Source of the DNA: Hetaerina americana
Taxonomy: Eukaryota > Arthropoda > Insecta > Odonata > Calopterygidae
Direction: 5' to 3'
DNA: 64,000 bases
Assembly (NCBI GenBank): GCA_022747635.1
Contig: JAKTNV010000674.1
Location: forward strand, 19,550-83,549
Under the pieces are notes generated by a model. That model ran no database searches and had not been told where the DNA came from. It worked only from the letters and a program-made list of their open reading frames with translations. The stretch's first letter is position 1; the number at the start of each line of letters is the position of its first letter. Of this stretch, positions 1 to 14,036 are shown piece by piece. The position numbers and the translations under genes are program-made.

Positions 1-1030
1 ATTCATACCTATACCTAATTGATTTAATTCGTCATCTTTTACTAGTTTCTTGATTCATTAAGAACAAAAAATAGGTGTACTAAATCTCAGGCAAAAAATA
101 TTATTTGCCATACACTTAACGCAAAATATTGACAAACGAGAAATCCAAGCATATTCATTTGATGTTGATTAAATGTTTTAATCTCTCTGAGATCCAATTT
201 TTATCAAGAGGCTAAACTTCTTAAAGGAATGGTACCATTTAAAAAGGTGAATATTAATAACTTTGTAAATTCTTATTATTTTCTGACTCTTCATTAATGT
301 CCATCAAGTTGAGCCGAAAAATATAAGAGTATCATTTAAATATTAAAAGCTAATCATAAACTTTGGAATAAACCGCCATCCTTATATGCGTGCGTAAAAA
401 AATATAAGCAATGCAGAAGATACTAGGTAAATTTATTTGCTTTTTGTTTTTCGTGTTTTTTAATCGCCCGATTAGGAAATATGAATCAAAGCTGTTGATA
501 TATTTTCAGAATTATCGCAAGGAAAAATAATTTAAAATAACTATGAACGTGTTCATATCCGCGAATGATATTTTTTCTAAGGGTTTACAGAGTAAATAAA
601 TTCTTGGCCTGCATGTATATTATTCCGTAATTTTAATGTAAAATACTGAACATAAAATACATTTTCTTAAGTCTTGTGAAGGTCTTTGGAAAAAAGCGGC
701 ACGATATTCTTGGAACATTTATTCGTAAATACACTTTGTACTAAAAGTTTCTATCTTTTTTGCTATCTTGTATATAATGGAGACTCTTTCAGGGATTAAT
801 GTTTTATCGGAAATGCGTATTATCGTATTATTCTTACAAAGGCACGTACTCTTTATACTTTATAATATCCTATGCATTGTGTATTACCTTATTCAAACTA
901 TGAGTGTCTTTATAAATATTTAGATGAGTATGAACGACTGCTAACTTACAAATATATTTATAAGTAATCTGCCGGTTAAAGCAGATTTTGGGTGGGCAAA
1001 ACTCCCAAATAAATATCTTGTCTCTCTTAA
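1..1030. other. AT-rich non-coding stretch
   Basis: I see no protein similarity, RNA gene or structured repeat here. All open frames are short and the base composition is uniformly AT-rich, which fits intergenic or intronic DNA. Confidence 0.5.
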
Positions 1031-1039
1031 CAAAAAACA

Positions 1040-1440
1040 ACCAAACTTCCTACTCTACGCAAAGCCCCTTATCTCCGTATAACTCCTCCTTCCCATTATT
1101 CTGTCTAACACCCTTTTCCTATTCCTACCCCCTCCTCGTTTGTCAAACGCTCCCCCTGCTATCATAGTCTTAAAAATCATACTGCCAATCCAAATGCTTT
1201 GCGTCCATATTTTTGGTTTCAGAATTTCTCCGAACAACCCCCTTTCCGCCCCCACAACTTGCTTTCCTTTCTGTCTACTTAAACTTCCCCATCCTTTTTC
1301 ACAACCAATTTTCAAAAACCTCCAATCTACACATAATCCTGCTTCAATAACCATGTTTCCGCGCCGCATATATCCATCTCCATATCAAAGTTTTAACGTG
1401 CCTTTTCTTAATATCATTACTCAACTGCACATATTATCAA
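1040..1440 (-). pseudogene. RTE-like retrotransposon remnant, 3' end of reverse transcriptase ORF
   Basis: Read on the minus strand, this segment gives pieces of the C-terminal part of an RTE/BovB-like non-LTR retrotransposon protein, downstream of the reverse transcriptase catalytic core. Visible signatures are KTLIW, then LEVFENW and KRMGK after a frame change, and at the end KRGGGRNRKR followed by GRRSYTEIRGFA. The last two match the usual arginine/glycine-rich end and the SYxELKxLA ending of these proteins. Several stops and frame changes separate the pieces, so the copy is dead. The endonuclease and the RT core are absent, as expected for a 5'-truncated copy. Two other RTE-like copies in the window (15.7-17.4 kb and 55.6-56.3 kb) lie in the same orientation. 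Family assignment rests on motif recognition, not on an alignment. Confidence 0.6.
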
Positions 1441-1487
1441 TTCTCTCTTTCTTGTGAAAGCCTCTTTGCTCAATGTAATTCTTCTCC

Positions 1488-1570
1488 TTACGTCCCTATT
1501 ACGTTGAACAATCGTCCTTACAAACTTGGCACTTACGTCACAAATTAGGCACTTACGTCACTATTACGTC
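1488..1570. repeat. Cluster of TTACGTC motifs with a 20-bp tandem unit
   Basis: TTACGTC occurs at 1488, 1533, 1553 and 1564, with a near-copy ATTACGTT at 1498. The middle two lie in an exact 14-bp repeat, GGCACTTACGTCAC, at 1528-1541 and 1548-1561. TTACGTCA resembles a bZIP (CRE/ATF-type) site, but the tandem repetition may simply be a short satellite. No function is shown. Confidence 0.4.
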
Positions 1571-2653
1571 CAGAACACTTCCTATATAGGTAAATATTTC
1601 TCCCCACTAAAGTTTTAGCCCTCCTAATTTAACATTTTACTTAGCCCTCCTCTATCCGGAAAACCACATAACCTTTGTTTCATTTCAATTTATTCTCATC
1701 CCATTCCTACTGCACTGGAATTAAAATGTACTCAGCAATACTTAAAATCCCTTGGCTTACAGACAAAATAAAGCTTGATCATCAGCAAATCTAAATGATT
1801 TAATGGATTCTGGAATGGTCATATATACATATATACATGGATTCTGGAATGGATTCTGGAATGGTCAGGTTAGTGTACCTGACGTAAATTTTCAGGTTTT
1901 TCAACGTAAAGTCCACGTAATTAAAAATAACCAACTCAAAAAGTTCAACACGTCGCGATACTAAATGTCCCCGACACGGTTTTGTAACACAAAACGGTCC
2001 TCAAATAAGTCTGACAAATGACTAGATATGCGGCATGCGGCACAAGTGCAGATTTAATAGACATTAATAATCTATTATGAAGCAATCCTAACATAACATA
2101 TTACAGACATTTTTCTCTCGTATTTCATGCGCTTTCTGCTCCCTTCAAGTTTTTTGTGTATAATGTGTAGGGGTTAGGTGGGAGAAGGAATAATTAATTC
2201 CCAATCTCGCCCCAATTAAGTAGTTAAATAAATAAATTAGCAAACTTTATTTTTAGAATTTGATCCACAAAAGTTCAACGATCAGTATAGTGTTTTGAAA
2301 TGAAGCACGTAGATAAGTATGCCTTGAGTAAGCAGTATTATTTATTTTCGTTGCTCTTGTAAATATTAGTAGAATTTTTAAAAACTCTATTTTAGAAAAT
2401 AATGATGTCAAAGGAGTGTTTGGGAGAGATTTCAATAAAAATGAAAAGGGATTGCGCCAATTCTTACGAAATAACTCATTAGCAGTTTAAATGCGGCTTT
2501 ACAACAGTAAAGCGATGAAAATTTGGCGACAATTCATATTTTTACTGAGTAGATAAAAGCCTTTTAACTTAAGTATTCTTACCTGAATATTGGTTTAAAA
2601 TAATGCTCTTCTATATCGGTTTGTTGTTTACTATGGGAGTGACCACAACACAG
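1571..2653. other. Non-coding stretch with a short tandem repeat
   Basis: Mostly AT-rich sequence without recognisable genes. Between about 1801 and 1865 the phrase ATGGATTCTGGAATGG is repeated three times, interrupted by a TATATACA run. This looks like local tandem duplication. Confidence 0.5.

Positions 2654-2717
<64 letters not shown>
2654..2717. repeat. (TA)n microsatellite
   Basis: An uninterrupted alternating TA tract of about 64 bp. It is the longest dinucleotide repeat in the window and is likely to be length-variable. Confidence 0.95.
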
Positions 2718-2719
<2 letters not shown>

Positions 2720-5700
2720 AATATACTAACCATCTAAAAATTCAACAATTGGTCAAAATAGAAAATCTCCGTTTTTCTCCGCATCTTTTTCCGTTAAGCC
2801 TTGATAGAAATTTCAAATAAAATTCCTAAAAATTGCAAACCTTAAACGCGATCATTCTTAGGGTAAGATACCTATTCAAGTGCGTGTACTCGTATTGTAT
2901 GTAACATTTCTACAAAATCAACATAGATATTTATATAGCCTCCACAAATCACCTCCATTATCTCTCTTCATCCTCGGAGAATTGAATCACTTCAGTTCCG
3001 TTAAATGGACATTAGTTCACTTGAATGAGCATTTAGCCGAATTTGAATATTTTATCCTATTGAAATAGGTCGAATTTGCTCCACGTAGAATTCGTTGGAT
3101 CAGCCAACGCTTTTCTGTCACCAGCGAAAAATATTTACTACTTACGTACTTTTACCCAAATTATATGTTTCAATTTTTTCCTCGGCTCGTGTTATAAACG
3201 TACAATGGCTGACAATCCATTTTGCCCTCTCAAACATTTCGTCTTATCCACTTGCCGTACTTTTCCTCCCAGTCTGTCCGTATCTAACCGCAAAGAGTCT
3301 CGCGCACCCCACAGCCTTTTGGTTACGCGGCTCTTTATATCGACAACGTTGTCGAGCGGCTAGAGACTCCATTTCAAGCGAAAGTCGATCCATTTTGGAC
3401 TCCCATGCACTCGGGACGCCTAGTGCATGTGCATGTATGAGCAGTTACCTGTCATTAGGTATTCCTAAGGAAGAAGTAATTTGCAACATTTAGTTCCACG
3501 ATGCAAATATTGGAGTATAATTAAATCACTTCTTAGTTAAGGATGGGTCCATACATCAATCTCGACAGCCAAAAACTCTCAATGGAAGATTATATAGTAC
3601 TACGAGAGATGTCAATAAAGAGTGATCATACATTTTTGATTCACATGCATTTACTTACAGGAATATAATTACATTTTAATTTACTACCAACAAGGGCATT
3701 GTTACATCCTATGCATTGGGTCAGGGTTAATAATTACAGCGCATAGATAAAAATAACAACCGACGCTACATTGAAGTTTTTCTTTCACATCAACAAATCC
3801 TCAGGTAAAGCTTATAATACCATAGGCTTATGGAGAATTTAATTTTCCTAATACCTCATCTAGAAAATGGCTTGTACTCTTAGAAGAGAGAAAACAGTGA
3901 ACTCATGGGAAGATAGACACTATCTGCGGTCATTTATTTTTGGGAAATAAATATTAACATTGCTGGTGCCGTTTTGAGAGAAGTTCTCCAAATAAAGTTC
4001 AGAGCACCAGCACAAAATTATCAAAAATTTTATTGAGTTCCACCAACAATTGTCTGTCACTAACACCACGTTGGTGACAGAAAATTGCATACTACACGTG
4101 TTTCCAAGTGATGGGTTCCGCAAAACCCGCCGGGAAATGGCGATTACTTCACGGAAATCAATATTAAGTGTGCTCTTCATCCTCCTTACAGTCCAAAATT
4201 TTCCTCAGGCAATATGAGTTCTTCTGTTACCAACGAGAAAAAAACACCTGACGAAAAGCATTTTTCATCATCGGCAACAGGGATAGGCGGAATGAGCACG
4301 TTCCAGCTACCAGAGACTGCTGACGCAATTTTGGAATTAAATTGATGAAGCTTGTATGATATGAATTGCACATTATGCGAATAAAATAAAATCAATTGTT
4401 CACACGTTAAATTATAAATCAAAATGTTTATGACCAGTCTTCATTGAACAATCTAATATGTATAATTTCTCCGAGAAGCAGAAATGTAGTCGCATAGTTT
4501 GGGAATTATAATTGGAAAACATTGTTTAGAATATGTATAGGTTTATTTGCAGTTTGTTTTTCGACTTACCATTTAATCATCAAATATACCGACTATGTTT
4601 TCACCATGCCAATCCCAAGCATTAGCTCGCCGACTTTCAAAAACAGCAACATTCCATTGCATGCCCACGTCGCATTTCCTTGCAAATACAATGCGTTGAT
4701 GAAAATTTGCTAAATAAATACTTTTTTCTGAAAATTAATGAGAAAAATAAATTCATATACGATTGCTATCAAGATGTTTTCTTGAAGTAAATTAACTGAA
4801 TGAATAATTTGAATCATAATCCTTCGTAAAAATTGAATATGAATTGATTATTAACTGCCTTATCTACCCCCGATACGACCCGAATATTTCCCTTTTCATT
4901 TCTTAGAATATTTATTTTGGATATGAAGGTAAAAAGGCAAAAAACAAACCTCATGGTTCGTTGACAAGTGCCACCCCATTTTCGAAGCTGCAATTCTATG
5001 ACAATGTCCGAAATTTATACTGCAACTAGCATAATACTCGCAGTTTTCAAAATAGAATAATTTGTTTCATTTTGGAGTTCTAACTTGCCATATGTATCAC
5101 TATATGCCAGCAAGATATTACATACATTTATCGTTTTTTAAAATATTTCGCTTTGTATTACTTTGTAACACATTTAAAGCAAAGGTAGTTCATTATTTAC
5201 CACAAACCTGATTGCCGAACCTTTGTTCTAGAAGAAAACGCGATCTAATAATGTATCCGCTTTTATCAAATTTTTGAATTTTGATTCGCTGTGCTTTAAC
5301 TCGCAGGCACAGCAAAATTTTTCGTTTCATATCAGAAACAAAAATTTGATTAAAGAGAAAGTAAACTATGGTTTGTACCTAATATTTATGTGATCTCCTT
5401 CGACTTCAATCTGATCAAAATCCCTCAAATAAGGCACTTTGAATGAACAACTTCGGTTTCAATACATTACACTATACTCATCTTATAGTCAAATTAACAA
5501 AGCAAATCATTCATGAAAGTCAATATTAAGGGGGCTGAGTGATAAATATTTTTTATTTTGGCTCAGTGAACTAAAGGAATTGATGAGTGTTAAGGAAAAC
5601 ACAAACTAAACACCTAAGCTCTTGTATCTTTCCAAATTCCTCTAGTATGAAGATTAGCGCATGCTGGATTCTGGCTCTTTAAAATATTTTTTATTTGGCT

Positions 5701-8700
5701 TTAACTCAATTAAACACCATGCTATGAATATTTTTCTTTTTTTTTAACTGTAACTTGTGATATACATTCGCTTTATCTGAGACTTAACCTAGTGGCTATT
5801 AATTCCCAAGGCTAAAATATTTCCATTATTTACTTATATTCGTCTACAACCATATGACACAATGAATGAACGTTTCATCCAACCAATTTTATTTTGCAAC
5901 AGCTCAATAGGAGTTCTCCTAATATTTCCATTTGTAAACAAAAATAACCATTATTGACAGATAAAATTTTATTCATCTCTTTCAACACCTAAAAAAAATT
6001 AAACACCCAGGGTATTTGGGAATACTTTTAGGAAAACCTTTGTTTCAGTAACTATCTCGTAATCTCGCATGTAATTATATGATAAATTAAAATCCCTTGC
6101 ATTACTCTGTGATTGTATATCATTCAAATGTTTTCTAAAGCCGTTGACTTACATCCACATCTAGAAAATAAATTAAAGGATTAAGGCAATCAAATGGCTT
6201 TAATGTAAACCGAATTAGAATTTTAATTGAAACAGATAAACTTTGATTATTTCCGTACTAATTTACTCATTTTCCCTTCTGAAAATTCTAATTGCCTATT
6301 ATGGTTTGGAAATAATGAAATATAATTTGAAACAAAACATTTCGTTAATCCACGAAAACTGTAAAATACGTAACATGCTATATTAAAATGGAATATTAAT
6401 ATTTAAATGAGAAGGGTATTGAGCGTGTAAAATGTTCAGAACATCTCAAATTACGTGAAGTAATATAAAATTTCATCATTTTCGAGATATTTTTTCAGAT
6501 TTTCCGCCCTTGCAATACTGTCAATTTATTCTGCACGAAAACTATGGTAGTACTATAAGTAGAATCGTTTCTCAGATCAATTTGCTACCGGAAAGTTCAG
6601 AAAAAATTTAACCTGTACGTTTACTTTTTTCGAATTCTGGTGTCTGCTCAACTAAACGAATAAACACGATAATATAATTCATGTAACAGTAATGTTTATT
6701 TTGTGAGTCTGACCTCCAAATATATAGAGAGTACCATTTATCTACTCCATGAACAACCTTTATCCACTAAAATCAGTGATTCCAGGCCTGACTTTGAGGA
6801 ACTTATGCATAACGGAAATAAAAATTGCGACTTAGTTGATTCTAGTTAATGCTTTAATCTTACGATACGGGTTACAAAACATAGTATCATCTTTTGGGTC
6901 GGGATATTAAAACATTAAGAGGGCTCAACAAATTTTAATCATTTTCCAATTTCTTTATTAAAAAAAATTATTACATTCCCAAATCCATCCCATACCCTTT
7001 GAAATTTCTCACTAGAATATTATGAATCTCAACTAAATTATACCTGATATTTCTACTATAACGTTCAAAATCTCGTTACTTATGTTATAAGAGTGTACTG
7101 AAAGTATTAAATATACCAATTTCTAACTTAAGCTAATAACTATTGCCAAAATTAACAGTAGACTTAGTTAAGGTTTACTTAACTAAACTAAAGTTTCCTA
7201 AGATAAGGAAACCAGACGTCACCCAAGTAAAATAGCTCTCCTCCAAGGATTGGGAATCAGACCAAGAATTCCATCAACGTTTGAGTATAAAAGGTTATCG
7301 CAGACGTCTTCGCATAAGACGTTTTCCGGAAAGACTCAATCGCTCTTCACATTCTAAGCGACTTCATCAAGAAGTGGGCGTTCTGAATATCAAAGAGAAT
7401 TTCGCCTCCTGTCACCAAACCAGACTCACTCTAATGTTTCCATCCTCGTCCTTGGTCCATGGAATAGGCATGCCAGTCTCAAAATAAATATCAATACTTG
7501 TCTTGATGCCTCCGGTGAGTTGATTTCATTGTACTTGAAATCGTCAAGTTGCCTTCGTAAATTATTTGGAGCAGTTTTGATTGCTTTATCATTCACGTTT
7601 TGTTTTCCATGGGAATTGCACATTATTGACACACAAACTAGAATTAACATCCATTCTTAACGAAATGCATATTCAGTAGGAAGGAATAAGATACAAATTT
7701 GCTCGGCAGTTTGCGTGCATGTAGGTGCGCAAGCTGCAGAGCAAACGTGACAAATATTAAATGAGTCAGATGGTTAATAATACCTATAATGACTAGCATA
7801 TTTAGTTAAAGATACATCAGTTAAGTATTTTGTGTCAAAAAATCACAATACTCACAGAAATCGACGGACACAAATCTCTGGAAATACTTGAAAAACCTTG
7901 TTTTTTCTAAGAAAAATTTCTGATTTATCTATACTTCAATAATATGAGATGCATTGCAATGAGTGAAACATATTTTTCATAATAATCGGAATGCTATAGA
8001 AGCGGATGCTGTTACAATTCTATTGATGTTCAGTAAAATACTAATCATCAACTTAAAAATATGACGTAAAACCCGGATAGTGTTTCAATAAGTTTGTATA
8101 GGAATTACCAGGACACTGCTTTTTACTCTAAAATCAATCATAAATTCACGCCTAAACTGTATAATTTAAAAAATACATTAATTCTGTAATACAGCATCCA
8201 ATTTGCAGATGAAATTTAAGGGAAATTGTGCTACGATTAATGAACTATAGTGTTTCGAAATATGAGCTAAAAATGTCCTAGTTACGAATGACCCTTATTT
8301 ATTAAGTAGTTTAAGCTTCATTGTGACATACTAAATAGAAGGCCTCCACTCTTTAGATTTATGAAACACAAATTAAAATGAAAATTGATATTGATATTAG
8401 CCTAAAAAGTACCAATCACATTCAATTAACATCATTCGTAAGCCAACTTCATTCGAGGAAATAGACTTATCAAGTGAATAAAACGTATAATTTCTAAGGC
8501 CAAAACACCTTCAGACTTCATCCGCCATCGATTTTACAAGAATATTACGCGTCACGTATTGGAGGAATGTGTTATGCCTGAAATTCACGACGCGTTATCT
8601 ACGTGTTCAACAAAATTAATGGGGGGCAAAATTTCCATGTAAATAAACCGACGTGGTAAGATTCATAATGCTATGGATTGGAAATGGGTCAATAAAAATC

Positions 8701-11700
8701 ATATGCATACCAACTTTGGACAGTGTCGATTTTGATCCAACTGCATCGAGACCCTTATGTGACTAGTCGCAAATTAAAAATGTGCTTAACGGCATTAAAA
8801 TCAATAATTTATAATGTAATGAAATCCCCAAATTTTACCTTTTAGCAATACACCGATAGTATTTAACAAAGCAAAGTTTGATGAACACGGGTGCGCTTCC
8901 TTAAAATCGATTCCATTGCATGCGTAGTTCGTACCAGATGAACACTAAGGTGAAACACGTGCGCCCTGTTCGTGTAATGCTCGAAATATTCATCTTATTT
9001 CCATCATTTCTAGAGTATTCCTCCAAATAACCGTGGTGCGACTCTAATGCAGCCGTACACATGCATGCATACGCCTACAGACAACTTTACCGAAATTGCA
9101 AAGATGGTGTTCTCGTATAGACTCGTGTATTACCAAGACGCACGATCGTCACTGATCCTGCACTTCCTCGACACCATGGAAAATGGCCTAATCGGTGTTT
9201 CAAAAGGTCACTCAATTTCCATAGACTTTCAATTCAAAGATTTTTCCATAAAAAGTTTTCATTCTCCTAGTCACAAATGGTCAAACAGGAGACACTATTT
9301 TCCAGTATTGATACCGAAGGTGATGATCCTTAACGGGAGGAAATTATGCAGAAGATTTGACAGGAGAGTCAGTGCCGAGTAAATTGACAATGATAGTACT
9401 ACTGTCAATCCGGCTGCTCTGATATGTACAGCTTCTCTGTATTCACCTCGTTTTCGTCGGTCTTAACTACTCATTTCCTTCTATTCCTATTTTATCAAAT
9501 GATTTATATGTAACATTCTTGAAGCATCTGAAAAATTAGACCCGAGGATGTCCGGTGATTTTCGCCAAAGCATGCTATAATTGCTATTTCATGCTTAAGG
9601 ATTCATTTAGGTAGTGTATTTTCCATACACTTTACTCCTTTGATACTCCTGGTAACTATATCTCTAACCCACTCTTCTAAGAGCATTTAGATTAATCCTG
9701 GTGAATGATCACATCCTTTTTCTATTTTTTCGGTTTTTCATTCCCCGTTTGACAGTTGTTTTTGTATTAACCTGGATTGTTACATATCTGTCCTTGAAAC
9801 CCATTTCAAGTTTTCCTTGGAATAAAAAAATCTTTATCCACGTCGTCGAGAACCCTTTTCAAGTTCGTTTCAAGTTCACATAAAAGCTTGTTTTCGTTCC
9901 ACCTCTCTTTTTCATGGTGTGACAGGAGTCAGATAGACTCGTGCCTCGTTTTGCTCATTTTTCTGAATAAGAATTAGTTTTTTGACAGATTTCACTCAAT
10001 TTATCTTTCCATTCCGCTGATTTAATCAGTAATTATTATCGTGGTATGTTAAACCATGCCTAAAGTTTTATCCATCCATCGCATCATTCAGTCTTCCTTT
10101 TCCTTCTGCGTGGTGCTCATTTCTCTCTATTTGGTATTCCCCGGGAACCTTCCACTTTTGTAGCAGTCTTTGATTTTTCCGAACGATATTTCATTACCTT
10201 TTCCTTTGAGTGCCTTGATTTAGATTTGTTGATTTTGTTTACTCTTGGTGGTTCGTTTTCTTTGAGCTCTTTTTCTACTCCGCTGAAATCGCATCTAATA
10301 CACCGGAAATTCAATCTGAGTCCCCGTTGGCTTTTCTTACGCCGCCCTCAACTTTCTCTTAGTTAGATAGAATGGCCCATGATCTAGTACATATATCCCC
10401 TCCCATTTTGTTCCATTATATGGTTATTTTCCTTCCATTAGTAAAAGTGATTTTCTTTTTTCTGTGAAAACTAAATAAAAATATCGTACATCTTTTTCAT
10501 TCCTCGGAACCTTGAACAAAGAGAATATGATATTATTTCTTAAGAAAAACATTATTCTTCGCGCTGAAGAATGATTGAGAATTTATTGCGTAGTTCGGAT
10601 ATATCGGTGGGTTTGCAATAAAACCCGATGGTCGCGGTCAAATCAAACAAGCCTTTTCACTGATTCAATTAATTAATATTCGTTAAAATTTTATATTTTT
10701 AATGCCTTTTTAATTGATGGAAGTAAACAGCCTGCTGCCTTGTGCAGCAAAAGTGCCTAATTACCCTATTGCAAATTTTCTCCAAGTAAAACCGCATTAC
10801 TTTAAACATGGTTCAGTATGATTCTTTTGACATGCCTCTCAAAGACAATTCATTCGAATATCAAAATAAGAAACAAAATAATCTCAAATTGTAAACGAAT
10901 TTACTCTTGACCGCCTATCTACTTGAATAGTCTGCTTCACATATTTTGGAATGTATACAAAGATGCATCATCGTTTGTTTTGAATGAACTTATCATATTA
11001 AATTTGACTCCGAAGTGATCTACTGAAAATGAAGAAACCTTAGGCCTGATCTTTCATCTCCACGCTCCCTTTGTCCGAGTCTATATAACTGGTATCGTTT
11101 CACTCCTCAGTACACTAGACTTGCCCTGCCTTGTTTCCAAACCAAAAGGAAAGAAATGAGGCAAGGTGAAAATAAAATCAATGCCATCCGGATAATGCCT
11201 TTGATCGAATGAGCGTGAATAAATTTTTCTTCGATTATAGACAGGTATTTTTAACAACGGCTAATAGCGGATGGGGTTCCAAAAATTCCTCAAAGACTCA
11301 TTACGTAAAATATTTTTACTCCGAGTCCAAGGCCGACTAAATTTTGAAAAATAAATAATACCACCTTTAATATCTGACAGAAATGATGAGAGAGATCATC
11401 ACGTAATCATCTGTGCTTCAATAATTATGTAAGTAGAATATTATACAAGACTTCTCGAGTAGTTTGCTTCATATTTACAAATCTTTGCCCAATCCAAATT
11501 AAAAAATTCTATTGGAAAGCGTACCCAGGATAATACAATCGTGCTCATTGCATTTGATTGATGGATCGCTGTAGATGTTTAAATGCTAGACCATACGTTT
11601 GACGAATTCCACATATGGTGATCATTCAGCTGAGAATCAAACAAATGCTGGAAAAAAGCTTTACTCTACCTTTTCTAAAAATAACTACTCAGTACAAAGC

Positions 11701-14036
11701 AATGACGAAATTCTCAACCCATATTACTTAAGGAGACTGAATAAGTTTAAGATTAGAAGTCCTAACAGGTTAAGGGACTTTTTTGAAAAAATCTCTCTAA
11801 GATCGCTATTTTATTTTGACGCCTGCTTCGCTGTTATGTTGGTATTGTTACCCGTGTTTGAAATTATACAAATTAGCATTTTTCTTTTAAAATTACGAAG
11901 CTCTTTGGTGAAATCCGTGATTAATGTATCAGTCAATGTCTTCATCAGCTATAGTTCTTCATTCAAATTGTTGAAAGACTTTTCGTTTCGGTCCTAAAGG
12001 ATTTGATTTGATTTCGCAGATTTTATTTTCATCCAAATATAAGTTTCACATGTTTCATCGTCATTTTATTTTTACCTTCCTTCGCGTCTCTAACACCCCT
12101 GAATAGCGAGCATCTTTTTGATTCAGCTCACTAATGAACTACTTCTAAAGTCCACGTACACCGACATTTCACCTTAATTCCCTCGTTTCGTATAAACATC
12201 TCTCCAATTTGACCCATACCTCCAGACTTTATGTGAATTTTCCTTACTTAATTAAATTTTTCAGACGTCTACACTCCGCAAAGGGTGGAATTGACGAGAG
12301 TTTCATGCTAAATTTTGTACCCTTTGAGTTACGCAAAGAGGCCTTGAAACATAATTTTTAGACGGTGGAACTCCCAATTACTTACTCAAATAGATTCAGC
12401 TACATTCTAGGTAAATGGCTAAATGATAAATAAAGCTGCGTTTTAAAAGGAAGAAAATAAGCTTTTATACTTACTCAAGAGGCCATCCTAACGCAGCCAT
12501 GTTTATTATTGGTCGGGACCTTTAGGTGCCTTGAAAAACTTCCATCTTAAATAATTTTGTACGTCACCATGGAGAAACGTTTCGTTCCGGAGAATCCAAT
12601 AAGCGTGATAATCTGTACCTATCGCATGAATATCTATTGTAAAAAATCTATCTGCTGTCATACGCGCCATTACCGTTTCTGATTCTTGACTATGTAATTA
12701 TTTGCTTTCCTAGTATTCTCTTATTTATGATCCTTGGGCCCACTTTTGCTATGTGTTAATTCAAAATTATTGATCTATGGCATCATACGAGACAACCTGC
12801 TTCTTGGATGGGAACTAACATTGGCCTGATAAAATCTTCCGGAAAAATACCTTCAACAAAAATATTTAGCCCATTAAAATTTCTTCCATACACATTTTCT
12901 TAAATATTAAGTAATTTTGCAGGAATTATTTCTATCCGAATAACCTTAATTTCCTAAAAAAATTCTCTTTCTTTGTCGCCGTTGAGTATGCCTCAATCTA
13001 AACTATTCTCATCTACGCCATGTTCACTTTCTAGGTATAAAATGGCTGTTTTTATGATACATTTGTATAGGTTACTAGAAATATCCATGGTTTACGTAAT
13101 ACATCCATAACCTTTATATTAATTTATAGATTATACTTGACCAAATAGATAGATGTCAGAATGACAATGGGAAACCACCTCGATTATTTTTGCGAAGAGA
13201 TAACGATACGCAAGAAACTGTTACTTAAGTTTTCAAGCAATATTTTTTTAAATTTAAATCTTGCGTCCATACGTAAAAATGCCCAGATAAAATACATGAA
13301 TTTGGTGGTAGGTGTCAGCAGAGCGTCAAGTAAATATAATGTAAACGCCTTTTTCGCAGAGAACTTTGGATGGACTTCGTCTTGCATGTTAAATAAGGCC
13401 GCATTTGTCCAATATTCACAATATCACAGATATAACAAACATCCTTGTGAAAAAGCATTCTTTTTTACTATAAAAATATAGGCACATCATTATGTTTTTT
13501 GGCGTTTTTTTCGCCTGTCGTCCTTACGTACCATCTATCGTTGTTTTTCGAGGCTGAGTGTAAGGCAAATAGTGTCCTCATCGGCAATAACCAGAATAAA
13601 TCCTCTTGTATTTCACTTCCTTGATTCTAGCTCTCTCAATTTTGAACACACTAAAGAGAAATAAATTACTTTATCATCAAAATAGTAGAATATGTTGTTT
13701 TGAGCGCTGGAGTGCTATGACTCTGATTCTTGTTGCGGAAACTTCAAAGAATCGATCCTTTTTTTAATCTGTCTCCCAGTTGTGAACGTTGACGTGGCTG
13801 TAATTTCAAAATTCCATTAACTGGGAGGGATTGAATTCGAGAACAATTTTAATCCATTCTCTTCTCCCACATTACCTTATGTCCAGGGTCATTTACCAGG
13901 AGTCCATATCTTCATTTCGCTTCTTCTGTTCTAATAACTAAAAATGCCTCACCTATTTTCCTCTTTCTCCCTGTTCTCAGTCTCCTTTTTCGTTTATTCT
14001 CCTTCCTATCTGTCTATCAGTGGAGTCTCCTCAACA
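2720..14036. other. Long AT-rich stretch without recognised genes
   Basis: I read open frames of up to about 130 codons here (for example 3095-3493, 9047-9382 and 11599-11997), but none shows a domain, motif or composition that I recognise. The frames look like chance openings in AT-rich DNA. Slightly more GC-rich patches occur near 3.2-3.4 kb and 8.5-9.1 kb. Two weak transposase-like patches (near 4.15 and 8.53 kb) were considered and not called. Confidence 0.45.

Noticed and set aside
4100..4440. Possible mariner/Tc1 fragment (CALHPPYSP on the plus strand near 4170-4200)
   Set aside because: Only a short HPPYSP-like phrase matches; the expected catalytic motif after it and the flanking regions are absent.
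8520..8650. Possible hAT transposase fragment (TRHVLEECVMPEIHDALS on the plus strand)
   Set aside because: The resemblance is one short helical segment without further motifs or ends; a translated search would be needed to support it.
9047..9382. 111-codon plus-strand open frame
   Set aside because: No recognisable domain, no splice context and no neighbouring exon; plausible as a chance frame.
11085..11115. TATATAA followed by TCAGTA as a core promoter
   Set aside because: The spacing is about 17 bp, too short for a TATA box with an initiator at about 30 bp.
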